Shown here one piece after another: positions 1 to 10,347 of a DNA stretch of 64,000 nucleotides (positions within the stretch are counted from its first letter, which is position 1; every line of letters starts with the position of its first letter). Below the pieces are notes generated by a model. The model was not told the DNA's origin, did not search any database, and saw only the letters and a list, made by a program, of their open reading frames with translations. Source of the DNA: Linepithema humile (lineage: Eukaryota > Arthropoda > Insecta > Hymenoptera > Formicidae). Location of the stretch: contig NC_090133.1 in the NCBI RefSeq assembly GCF_040581485.1, positions 10,664,001 through 10,728,000 on the forward strand, in the 5' to 3' direction. A program made the translations under genes and the position numbers.

Positions 1-1240
1 TGTCCGCATATTAGATGAAGAACCGTCATATTCAAAAAGGCTCACTTCAGAAATGCTCTACATTAAAAGACAGAAGGAGGGGTTAAACAGACAGAGCGAC
101 ACTGAATCTTTACCTAGTTCATATTTACAAGTACTAAATTTATTCCCATCAATTTGATTTCTGTTCCTCTCTCTCCTACTCTCTTTGGTTATTGCCCCTC
201 CTTTCCTCTCTTTTTTTCTCTTCCTCTCCCCCCCCCCCCTTCTCCTTCATTCTCTGTTCTTGATAATATCTGAACTCCCTCCTTACTTTATCACCTCGGG
301 TTTCCACACAACTCTGTGCGGATAATTTGCCGGTCTCATTACCTTTTCAACCATTTGACCAAGTTGACACATTTATTCCTATGATTTTGACACTTCGGTT
401 TTTAAGTTTTAACGTAATATTTATTATGAGTGTTGAAGGCGAATCATGGGACAAAATCTATCTCTGGCTCTTCCATTAGAAGTATGTATCAGTTTTTATG
501 TTACCATTGTACAATTTATAAGAGAATACCATATGTCAATTTACACGGGCAATCATTTTTACAGTTCGAATTATATTCTCACATTGGATTCTAATTAATA
601 GGAAGAAATCAATGCGTAGCTTGTAGCGTTTATTTATTTAATTTTTAATGTTCCGACTATCAAGACATTGTATTTATTTTGTAATTTTTGGTAATGTCAC
701 TGAAGAAGGCCTAACATAGGCAGAAACGTTTGATTTTGAATGTATTTTATATCTATTATATAATATAATTTGATTTTATGCACGAACACCTTGCAACGGC
801 TCTTTTCGCTTCTTATCCTTAATTATTGTTAATTTTGGAGCCTACAACTAATTTTAAATTGTTATACTTTTTTTATGTAATTTGGATATGCGCTATTGAT
901 TGAGCCTATTATCAACTCAATCGGCCCAGTCGTTATTGAGATCCGATAATCTCGGCTCGTCTCAACTTTCGGGCTCGCGTAAAGAGACACGGTTGGTCTT
1001 GTGCTCGCGTTGCGCGCTGCGCGTGAACTTGGCGCGAGACACTACCGTGTCTCTTGATTCTGTTTAAATCCATCAGAATTTCTTGTAAACCTTACCACAT
1101 TGTGTTGTTAGATTTACAAAACTCTACCAGAATTTCTTGTTAACTTTACTATATCGTTTTGTTAGGTTAACACAACTTTGTAGTTAAAAAACAAGTTCGA
1201 ATAGGTGTGGTTTTTGTAAAATACTAACAATAAATTTTGG
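1..1240. other. No gene recognised; AT-rich intergenic DNA
   Basis: I see no convincing coding exon. The stretch has pyrimidine-rich low-complexity DNA (about 170-250), a hammerhead-like motif listed separately (696-740), and a short inverted repeat in which AGAGACACGGT near 984 is repeated as ACCGTGTCTCT near 1043. A direct near-repeat containing CAGAATTTCTTGT occurs at about 1075 and 1130. Confidence 0.5.
696..740 (+). other. Degenerate hammerhead-ribozyme-like motif, Penelope-end type
   Basis: CTGAAGA at 700-706 fits the hammerhead CUGANGA core. It is followed by a GCCTA-ACA-TAGGC hairpin (stem II) and then GAAAC. The outermost stem II pair is lost and no good stem III closing strand is visible, so it is probably a decayed copy. 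Penelope-like elements are known to carry hammerhead motifs in their terminal repeats. A better-preserved pair lies in the Penelope element at 10.9-11.9 kb. Confidence 0.3.
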
Positions 1241-1246
1241 TTTAAA

Positions 1247-1324
1247 GTATACTCAGTGATGTGATGTTTCCTACCGGGCTCCCGGCTCTCGAGCCCGGTA
1301 GGAAACATTACATCACTGGTATAC
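1247..1324. repeat. 78-bp near-perfect palindrome (hairpin)
   Basis: The arms GTATACTCAGTGATGTGATG and CATTACATCACTGGTATAC flank a GC-rich centre in which CCTACCGGGCTC pairs with GAGCCCGGTAGG around a short loop. Only a few mismatches interrupt it. It may be a small MITE or a structured transcript; no coding sense is visible. Confidence 0.7.
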
Positions 1325-1384
1325 ATATATTTCATTAAAAAAAAAAAAAAACACCACGTGATCATAAAACTTTTCGGATGTAAG

Positions 1385-1552
1385 GCTGATGGCAGAGACC
1401 GAGACGTAAGAACTTATGTATGTCGTAGTCATTTCCACACGTATCCATACAATAACCTTTCACGACTTACGTTTTTCTCTGCCTTACCATACGTCCACGA
1501 CAGACGTCTACGACAGACATAAGTGCTTACTTCTCGTTCTCTGCCATCGGTC
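1385..1552. repeat. Imperfect inverted repeat (fold-back)
   Basis: GGCAGAGACCGAGACGTAAG (about 1391-1410), followed by AACTTATGT, is matched in reverse complement by ACATAAGTGCTTAC and CGTTCTCTGCC near 1518-1547. It is probably a small MITE upstream of the Harbinger region. Confidence 0.45.
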
Positions 1553-2842
1553 TAACTAATATTCCGTAATGGATTCCACGACGCGACGTAAAACTTTAGC
1601 GAGCTCAGTTGAGACTGTTCCGACTGCTTAGCGCCATTGCTTCGCAAAAGATCTAATGCGCGCGATACACGCCGCGAGTAGCGAGGGCGCAGTAGCAGTG
1701 TAACAAATAAATGCGGCGAACAGTTGATCAACCGTTTAGTGAGTGATGACGAAACTGTTGCAGAGCGCTGCGATTTATGTAAATATAACAAGAAGTTTTG
1801 TAGATCCAACAAGAAAACACTTATTCAAATCCTTATAGTAAAAGTATTGTTCGTTTTGTCTGTTCTGGGTCTATCTCGGAACAGACCCAAGCAGACCTGG
1901 GTATCTTTGGGTTAAGATAGAAAAACTCCGGAAGTGGATCGTAGAACAAGAAGTTAACTACTTATGTGCTCTGAACGACTCTGAAATGAACTCGAATCAC
2001 CATAAAAAAAACACAGTTTATAACCTAATCTGAATATAACATGTGCATATTTTTAAAGGTGTTCTTGATTTCGTTTTACTTCGTTTCTCGACATATATAT
2101 TTGGTTTATAAAGTAATCATGACTTTTTCGTCCTCATCATCATCATCCGATTCAGAGATATCTATCGGCAAGGAAATACTTTTTGATTCTTTTTCATCTT
2201 CTGAAGACGAAAGCGATAAAAATAGACATTGCATAGAAAATTATGAAGCTGTCATTTCTGAATACAGCGAAAAAGAATTTGCAACACACTTTAGATTAAG
2301 AAGAGATGTTGTTAATCAACTTATTTTACAGTTTTCGCAATCAGTGCATTACATGTCTATTGTTAATGGTAAATATAATTATGTCAATTTTGTTCATCTT
2401 ATGTAATAATATATTCTTTTTTTTTCTTTTTCAAAAATATTAATAGATGAGAATATACATATGTAATTCTAAAAGTAATAATATTAAAAATAATAAATGT
2501 AATAAATTTAACACTTCTTTTTTTTAGCTTTTGGCCGAGATGCTATATCTCCTGAGAAGCATATATATACGTTCTTGTGGTTTGTTGGCCATGAAGTGTC
2601 ATCCTATAGAGACTGTGCGGATCGCTTCAATCTGTCATTGAGTGCACTATTTGACATTATTACAAGAGTGTCTAATTATTTGGTCGATATTGCACCACAG
2701 CATATTCACTGGCCTAATGAAGAGAAAGAAAAACAACTAAAATATATTTTCAACAAATTAAAGGTTTTCCAAATGTTATTGGGTGCATCGATGGAACTCA
2801 TATTCTCATAGATAGGCCAAAAAAAAGTGCAGAAAGTTACTA

Positions 2843-4128
2843 TTAGGTGCGCAACTAAGTTCTCGCTGTTTTTTTTATGAAAATGCAACTTTATTGTGAA
2901 AAAATGGTTACAAATGAATTATTCAAAGTATTGCCCATTGCTAGCTACAACTTTTTCCCATCTTTCTGGCAGAGCTCGAATACCGTTACGGTAAAAGTGT
3001 TTGTCTTTTGAGGCTATCCACGAATCAAGCCTTTTTTTGATGTCTTCATATGAGCGGAACTGCTGATCAGCCAGACCATATGCCATCGAACGGAACAAGT
3101 AATAATCGGACGGCGCAATATCTGGGGAATATGGCGGGTTGGGTAGAACTTTTCATTTGAGCGTTTCCACATAGGTTTTAACGGGTTTGGCAACATGAGG
3201 CCGAGCGTTGTCATGCAGTAGCACTTTTTCGTGCCTCTGCTCGTATTGTGGCCGTTTTTCGCGCAGTGCTCGGCTCAGTCGCATCAATTGAATTCGATAC
3301 CGTTCCCCAGTGATGGTTTCGTTCAGTTTCAACAGCTCATAATAAATAACACCGACCTGGTCCCACCAAATACACAGCATAACCTTCGCAGCGTGAATAT
3401 TCGGCCGAGCCGACGACGTAGAAGCATGACCGGGCAGTCCCCATGACTTTCTTTTCTTTGGGTTGTTGTAATGAATCTATTTTTCATCACCCGTCACGAT
3501 GCGATGAAGAAAACCCTTCCTTTTTTGCCGCTGGAGCAGTTGTTTACAGGCGAAAAAACGACGCTCAACGTCCCTTGGCTTCAAATCATAAGGAACCCAA
3601 GTTCCTTGCTTTTGAATCATTCCCAACGCATGCAATCGCTTGGAAATGGCTTGGCGGGTAACTCCTAATGCTGAAGCAAGCTGTTCTTGCGTTTGGCATG
3701 GATCCTCATCGAGCAATGTCTCCAATTCAGCGTCTTCGAAGGTTTTTGGCCTTCCTTCACGCGGACGGTCGTCAACATCGAAATCACTGTCTTTGAAGCG
3801 ACGGAACCAATCACGGCGCGTTGTTTTACTTAGAGCAGCATCTCCGTAATCTTTTTGGAGCTCTCGATGCGCTTCAGCCGCCGTTTTTTTCGAATGAAAT
3901 AAGAAAATTAACACTTCCCGCAAATGACGATTATTTGATACAAAATCAGACATTTTCACACAACCAAAAGTATATGACGCCAAAACAAAATCACTAACGT
4001 GTCAAAGCGGTTTGTTTACCATATGTCTAAGCTTGGCTCGTGACGTTTTGGATATGTCAAAATCGAATCCAGCACTTACTGCTGGAGCCATCTATTGACA
4101 AACAGCGGGAACTTAGTTGCGCACCTAA
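2843..4128 (-). mobile_element. Mariner element with 28-bp terminal inverted repeats
   Basis: The ends TTAGGTGCGCAACTAAGTTC at 2843 and its reverse complement ending at 4128 are inverted repeats, differing at one site over 28 bp. TA dinucleotides flank both ends (2841-2842 and 4129-4130), the Tc1/mariner target duplication. The 1286-bp length is typical of mariner. It sits in exon 2 of the Harbinger transposase, so it arrived later than that element. Confidence 0.95.
2919..3953 (-). pseudogene. Mariner transposase, mauritiana-like, broken
   Basis: Reading on the minus strand from the ATG at 3953, the N-terminal helix-turn-helix region is intact up to IVTGDEK, the first catalytic Asp. The next codon is TAG at about 3474-3476 where mariners have Trp. 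Homology resumes in the same region with CIWWDQVGVIYYELL, then LLHDNARPH (second Asp), then a frame change near 3150 before SPDIAPSDYYLF (third Asp of the D34D type), and ends with a conserved PERWEK segment and TAA at 2919. At least one nonsense codon and one frameshift make it inactive. The wording of the motifs resembles the mauritiana group. Confidence 0.9.
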
Positions 4129-5066
4129 TATAATAGAAAAGATTTCTTTTCTATACAAATGCAAATAGTTTGTAACCATGTACGAAAAATTATAGACGTT
4201 TTTATTGGGTTTCCAGGATCTGTACACGATGCAAGAGTGTTTAGAAACTCACCACTGATTGAAAAATTACTTAATCCAGAATTACGTGAGTACTCCATAA
4301 TTTCATGATATTATTTTTTCATGGCAAAATGAACTAAAACTTCAAATAAATCTATTTAAAAAATGTTGAATATTATTATCATATATTCTATATTTTTTTA
4401 ATATTTATGGATGAAAATGTTACAGATGGATGGCTTTTAGGAGATAGTGCTTACCCATGCCTTCCAACGTTAATGACTCTTTATAAAGACAATAGTCATC
4501 TGACTGCTGCAGAAACTTTATATAATGCCAAATTATCGTCATGTCGTGTGCGAGTTGAACATACTATCGGCATTTTGAAGCAACGGTAACATAAATTTTT
4601 TATACTTACATAATATATATGTTTATACGAGTCAATTTAATGAGTTCCAACTTTATATTCAAGAGCCAAGATATGCGAAAAATGTTGATCATAGATAAAA
4701 AAATCTACAAAATTTGCAACTCATTAATTTGGCCTATTGTACAATTCTGAAATGTATAATTATGTAAATAATTTAATTTCATATTATATAAATTTATATT
4801 AAAGATTTCGATTCCTCTACCACGTTAAACTAAAAACTATCGAAAGGAGGATAAAAGTTATATATGCATGTTGTGTATTGCACAATATGTGTGGTATAGA
4901 CGACCTTGATTTGCTCGATCCATTGCCGGCTGATGAGACTGTCAATAATATTGAAGTGAATGTCAGTAATATTGAAGCAAATAAAGAAGACTACCAGAAT
5001 AATAATGATTTACCTAGTGGATTGGCATTAAGGAATAAATTGCGTGATATTTTATGGAAATATTAA

Positions 5067-5397
5067 CTTTTGCAAATAAATAATATGTATTAATTTTACA
5101 AGTCTTTTATTACACATGTTTTATTACAGTCTTTTTTATCACAATATTGTACTATATTCTTCTTCATAATATTTTTTATTATATTTAAATAAAAAATTTG
5201 ATAATGGAAAACATAACTCGGCGTAGTTTAAGTTCTTCTCAACTAGGAACAAGATTGAGACAATAAAATAATAAATAATTAAATTATAGATTGCGCATAT
5301 TTTGCCTTCAACAATCTTAAAACAAAAAATATATCTATACTATTAATAAAAAAAAACAAAATAAAATTCACGAATTTTATAAAATATTTTCAAAGTA
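5067..5397. other. Spacer between convergent Harbinger genes
   Basis: AT-rich DNA between the convergent transposase (plus) and SANT-like gene (minus). It holds AATAAA-like sequences suitable for polyadenylation on both strands. No other feature is seen. Confidence 0.5.
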
Positions 5398-6475
5398 TTA
5401 TAACATCTCATCAATATCATCAACGTCATTGTCGATGTCGATATTGTACTTTGCTTTATATTTTTTGGCTTTCAATTTCAGTTTGATGCGTTTGAGTTTC
5501 AAATACTCATGTTGACGAGAAGCTTTTTCTTTATCTTGTTTTTCGCGGATATTTTTAGCAGACTCTCTTTTTGGTAATTTTTTGTTATTCTTTTCGACTG
5601 ATGTCTCCTGTTTATCATTTTCACGAAATCTGAAATATTAAATCAGATTACTTAATAGATTATTTTATTAATAATAAAGTATTTTTATTTTATGTTAAAT
5701 GATCGCATTCTTACATATTTTCTTTGCCGATTATCTTTTGACATTCTTCTTTGCCATTATCTATTGCACAGATATCTTGTTGCTGAAATGGTGCAGCATT
5801 ATCTTCAGTTTGTGCAACAACATTGATGCTTTTCATAGATGTTTCTTGATCTGTCTGTGAATCTGTCGGCGGATCTGTCGCTTCTGAACTTGTACTTGCA
5901 GTGCTATTGTTTATAACAAGACAATTCGTTTCCATTAATACGGGAGGAATTATGGAATAAACTTTTCCAAAAATATCTTGCAGTTCACTGTAATATAATT
6001 ATTAGAAATAATATGTAATATTATAATATATATTACATATAGAATTAATAAAAAGTAGATTACGATAATATTTATATATGTGTATATAAACATACTTTTC
6101 AAATTCAAGGCACATTCGTCCTCTTCCACTTTTCTTTGGCCCTTTATTTAGTAGTCTTTTTTTATATGCCTTTTCCAATGCTTTCATTTTATTTTCAATT
6201 TGCATGCTTGTGAATGTGTATCCGTATGTAGACATTTTTTTGTGAATACGTGTGTACATTTGTTTTTTGGAAACAAATTTGCGCTTATCAAGCAATCTTT
6301 TATATTTTGGGTAGATACTTAATAGGCATTTAATTGCTTTGCTGTTCCAGAGTACAGACTTCCAAGACAAAACATCATCCAGTAGGTCTTCATCCTCTGT
6401 TAAAGTTGGAGTGTTAGTATCCTGTTTGTTGTCACTCTCCATTGAAGTCTGAGAATTGTCATTGTCACTGAGCAT
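5398..6475 (-). CDS. Myb/SANT-like DNA-binding protein of the Harbinger element
   Basis: Three exons join in frame: 6475-6096, 5987-5715 and 5629-5398, with GT/AG borders, giving about 294 aa with no internal stop. The N-terminal part is acidic and serine-rich. A Trp/Leu/Lys-rich helical block (WKSVLWNSKAIKCLLSIY, then KFVSKKQMYTRIHKKMS and QIENKMKALEKAYKK) matches the Myb/SANT-like domain of Harbinger accessory proteins, which in that superfamily helps the transposase bind and enter the nucleus. The C-terminus is strongly basic (KRIKLKLKAKKYKAKY) then acidic. Unlike its partner it looks intact. Function is by family analogy. Confidence 0.8.
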
Positions 6476-6522
6476 TGCTATATATATAAAATAAAACAAA
6501 AAATAATCCAATTTACGTAATA

Positions 6523-6907
6523 TACAGGGTGGTTCAAAATAACCTGATGTCCTTGCAATGCCATATTCTTGAGCGAATTCTGAGACGATTTTTCCTTTTA
6601 CAAAATTTTGTCCAAAGCTTAGTTTTCAAGTTATAATTGAAAATAGATAGCAACTTACGAATTTGGTACAACGGGCAGGCAGGGACGCGCAACGTATAAT
6701 GAGACTGTAAAGTGTTTACTATCGTCTCATGACACATTACACCGTCCCTGTCTGTCCGTTGTATTGGACTCGTAAGTAGAAAACTATTTTCAATTATAAC
6801 TCGAAAACTAAGCTTCGGACAAAATTTTGTAAAAAGAAAAATCGTCTCGGAATTCGTTCAAGAATATGGCATTGCAAGGACATCAGGTTATTTTGAATCA
6901 CCCTGTA
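6523..6907. mobile_element. 385-bp palindromic MITE
   Basis: TACAGGGTGGTTCAAAATAA at the left end is mirrored by TTATTTTGAATCACCCTGTA at the right, and the whole element is a long imperfect palindrome (about 180-bp arms). The CAGGGTG ends and TA flanks suggest a Tc1/mariner-type non-autonomous element. It lies just upstream of the SANT-like gene. Confidence 0.85.
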
Positions 6908-7466
6908 TATTAATTAATTAAAATGGACACACTAAGAATTATACAAAAAAAAATTGATAAAAATACCTGTTTTCATTACATATCGTCCTGAAAAATATAC
7001 ATTTTGTTTGCCTATGAAGCAATTGTGAGAACTAATTGCGTCTAGTTCTACTTTTTCATTACACTCATTACATATAAACTGAAATATAAACGTACATAAA
7101 GGGTTATTGTATATATTTTACAAGATTAATAAAAAACAGGGATATTTATTTTAATTTAATATCATTTTAGGTTATGTAAAGTTTGGTTAACAATCAAAAT
7201 AATACATATGAAACTACTTACGTCGTCAATCTCTTCCTCGAAGTCATGTCTACTTATATTTTCACTTCCTTGCATTTTCGTTTGGTTTTAGGTTTGAGCA
7301 GTTTTTGGGGCTTTTAAACAGAAAATTGCCGTGATATGCGTATTAACGCACAAAGCTCGATGTCCTTTCAAAATACGCGGGTTCTTGATAGTACACCCGA
7401 ATGGAACCGACTGGAACTATCGTTTCGCGAGAGAGCATTATAAGGAAACTTCGAGTGGACCTAAAC
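6908..7466. other. AT-rich spacer, no gene recognised
   Basis: Probably the outer part of the Harbinger element. I could not find its terminal inverted repeats. The 65-aa reading frame at 7331-7528 runs into the inverted-repeat arm and has no recognisable domain. Confidence 0.4.
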
Positions 7467-7502
7467 CAAGATCTATAGAGAAAAGGTTACCTCATGCGCA
7501 AA

Positions 7503-7592
7503 GAGGGACGAGGGGCAAGAGGGGCTAATGCTGTGCGGGGCGAGCGGCAAGAGGGGCAAATGCTGAGCGGGGCGAGCGGCAAGAGGGGCAAT
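7503..7592 (+). repeat. GC-rich tandem repeat in left fold-back arm
   Basis: Three imperfect copies of a unit near 32 bp, each with GGGGCGAGCGGCAAGAGGGGC or a near variant. The matching right arm (9463-9580) has its own expanded version of a related unit, so unit number differs between arms. Confidence 0.65.
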
Positions 7593-9462
7593 GATGATCT
7601 CATCGTCAAACAGTAGTTGTCTCTCTCGCACGCTTTAGTGTTTTCTCTCTCGCTCCTTTAATATAGAAATGCTTTGAGTTTTTATCGAAAAAATACTCTT
7701 ATCTTGTAAAATATTGATAACACTGGAAATTGCGTAATAAAAATTGAAAAGTAAATTAGAAAGGCGCTATAAATTACATATATTGCAAATTATAGCGCTA
7801 GATATTTAACGTTTATAATGTTAAATATCGCTGCAACAGATGCATTTGTAATACAAATTGCTTTGTACTCGTATTTAGACTGTAATATTAATGAAAATAA
7901 AATATAATTTGGAGATATACACAAAAAACATCATTTGTAAAGTAGTAAAATAAAAGAAAAAATAGTACATATTTAAAAATTATTTTTAAAATAATATTTA
8001 TTGTTTATATGCATTATTTACAAAAAAAATACTATAAAGAAATTTATTTTTTATATTTGATTGTGAAAACCTCAAAAATTGTCAAAAAATTGTAACTGAA
8101 ATTCATAAATGTAAGTACAATTCTAGAATAATATAAAAAGCATCATACACAAATTTATTATGATACAAACTTAAATAACGAAATTGTAATATATGTTTCA
8201 ACATTGCAAATGTGAATATTTATATGATAAAATTTACAAAGTGTTAACAATTTTCAAATATTTGCTAATAAAATATTGAAATGTTTCTGTTGAAATCTTA
8301 AAATAATTCTTTAAAACAAATATGATGGGATATATATTAGGGATCATTAAATATGCGGCAACATTGTGATTATAAAACTTTATAAGTATCTATAATAAAA
8401 ATTAAGTATAATAAATATAATAAGTATATAAGTATAATAATAAAATTTTTATAAGTATCTATAATAATAAAAATACATATATGTTGTATTAATCTGTTAA
8501 TATAAAGAAATTTATTTGCGTTAAATTAATTAATAATTTTTTTATATTAACAGATTAATATAACATATATGTATTTTTATTATTATAGATACTTATAAAA
8601 ATTTTATTATTATACTTATATACTTATTATATTTATTATACTTAATTTTTATTATAGATACTTATAAAATTTTATAATCACAATGTTGCCGCATATTTAA
8701 CGATCCCTAATATATACCCCATCATATTTGTTTTAAAGAATTATTTTAAGATTTCAACAGAAACATTTCAATAATATTTTATTAGCAAATATTTGAAAAT
8801 TGTTAACACTTTGTAAATTTTATCATATAAATATTCACATTTGCAATGTTGAAACATATATTACAATTTCGTTATTTAAGTTTGTATCATAATAAATTTG
8901 TGTATGATGCTTTTTATATTATAGAATTGTACTTACATTTATGAATTTCAGTTACAATTTCTTGACAATTTTTGAAGTTTTCACAATTAAATATAAAAAA
9001 TAAATTTCTTTATAGTATTTCTTTTGTAAATAATGCATATAAACAGTAAATATTATTTTGAAAATAATTTTTAAATATGTACTATTTTTTCTTTTATTTT
9101 ACTACTTTACAAATAATGTTTTTTGTGTATATCCCCAAATTATATTTTATTTTCATTGATATTACAGTCTAAATACGAGTACAAAGCAATTTGTATTACA
9201 AATGCATCTGTTGCAGCGATATTTAACATTATAAACGTTAAATATCTAGCGCTATAATTTGCAATATATGTAATTTATAGCGCCTTTCTAATTTACTTTT
9301 CAATTTTTATTACGCAATTTCCAGTGCTATCAATATTTTACAAAATAAAAGTATTTTTTCGATAAAAACTCAAAGCATTTCTATATTAAAGGAGCGAGAG
9401 AGAAAACACTAAAGCGTGCGATAGAGACAGCTACTGTTTGACGATGAGATCATTATGCTCTC

Positions 9463-9585
9463 CCCTTCCTTCGTCGCCCCTCGCCAACAAGCTGTTTCTA
9501 GCTCCCCCCTTACTTCGTCGCCCCTCGCCAACAAGTTGTTCTAGCTCCTCCCCTTACTTCATCGTCCCTCGCCCACAACCGGTTT
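9463..9585 (+). repeat. Tandem repeat in right fold-back arm
   Basis: About three copies containing TTCGTCGCCCCTCGCCAACA or a variant, separated by TAGCTCC-rich sequence. It corresponds to the GC-rich repeat of the opposite arm in reverse orientation, but with a different period. Confidence 0.6.
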
Positions 9586-9638
9586 GCCTGAGGTAACCTT
9601 CTCTCTATAAATCTTGGACTCTACCCTGCTGCAGGATG

Positions 9639-10176
9639 CTCGATCCATAGACATTTATAATATACCTAGACTGTTGACTTGTCTGAAATACATGGCCGCA
9701 GAAAGTATGTACAAAACATAACGTATGCATACGAAGCAAGCGGTACGCATAAGGCACTAGATATGTAGGTATTCTCATCCGCCATTTTGGTTCCTACTAG
9801 ATGGAGAATTATAGCGTATATAGTATAGTATAGCGTACATGTGTAACACGTCAATTATTAAAAATGATTCAGGACTTTTTTCGACTCATTTTTCGGCAAG
9901 GAATAACGCTATGTACTTAGTGGGCAGTCTTTAAGTGTCACCCTGTATACGCTATAATTCTCCATCTAATAGGAACCAAAATGGCGGATGAGAATACCTA
10001 CATATCTAGTGCCTTAGTACGCATACACATAAAATATGTGTATAATGATATGTGACTTACCGCTTACGTCACGCTATGTAATACATAGATTTTGCTGCCA
10101 TCTTTTAGGCTCGGTAAATAAGGGAGTCAACAGTCTAGTGTATACTATAAATGTCTATGGCTCGATCTTGCAGTAC
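9639..10176. repeat. Second fold-back element, about 540 bp
   Basis: CATAGACATTTATAATATAC near 9646 pairs with GTATACTATAAATGTCTATG near 10140, and CCGCCATTTTGGTTCCTACT pairs with a near-complement at about 9970. The centre (about 9855-9950) is unpaired. It abuts the end of the 2.1-kb inverted repeat and the start of the phosphatase region. No reading frame is convincing. Confidence 0.8.
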
Positions 10177-10347
10177 TGCCTTAAAGTGATTCAAGACACG
10201 GAGTGATTATACTCCAGAAAAAGAAGAGTACTTGTGTCGGCATTGTGTGACTTTGTGTATTTCTGTATCGCCTGTATTTCTTGTCAGAAAGCTTCCAATA
10301 GCTGCCAAAGCATGAGTACTGACAGTGAATATCAGAACGCAGCCATT

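Larger units (their letters stand above)
2119..5066 (+). pseudogene. PIF/Harbinger-type transposase, broken and split by mariner
   Basis: A DDE-type Harbinger transposase in four exons. Exon 1 runs from 2119 (an acidic, serine-rich start) to a donor at about 2370. Exon 2 begins at 2528 after a TTTTTTTAG acceptor and runs to 4285. Exons 3 (4426-4585) and 4 (4805-5066) have clean GT/AG borders. Visible family marks are GCIDGTHI (first catalytic Asp), GFPGSVHDARVF, LLGDSAYP (Asp) and RVRVEHTIG (Glu), then a CCVLHNMC segment. Two lesions are visible: a one-base loss near 2763 shifts the frame before the first Asp, and a mariner at 2843-4128 is inserted in exon 2 with a TA duplication. The divergent SANT-like gene at 5398-6475 is its probable partner. 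Confidence 0.85.
7467..9629. repeat. Long inverted repeat, arms near 1 kb
   Basis: Sequence from 7467 to about 8506 is repeated in reverse complement from about 8540 to 9629, around a 33-base AT-rich loop. The outer part includes CAAGATCTATAGAGAAAAGG against its counterpart in the right arm. The inner arms are nearly identical over hundreds of bases (for example CTATATTAAAGGAGCGAGAG at 9380 against its complement near 7655). The outer arms differ by short GC-rich tandem units. There is no open frame, so it is best called a fold-back element able to form a kilobase hairpin. Confidence 0.9.

Noticed and set aside
10234..10347. Upstream in-frame ATG extending the phosphatase by up to 38 residues
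   Set aside because: Family members start close to the P-loop, and the extension has no conserved features; the ATG at 10348 fits better.
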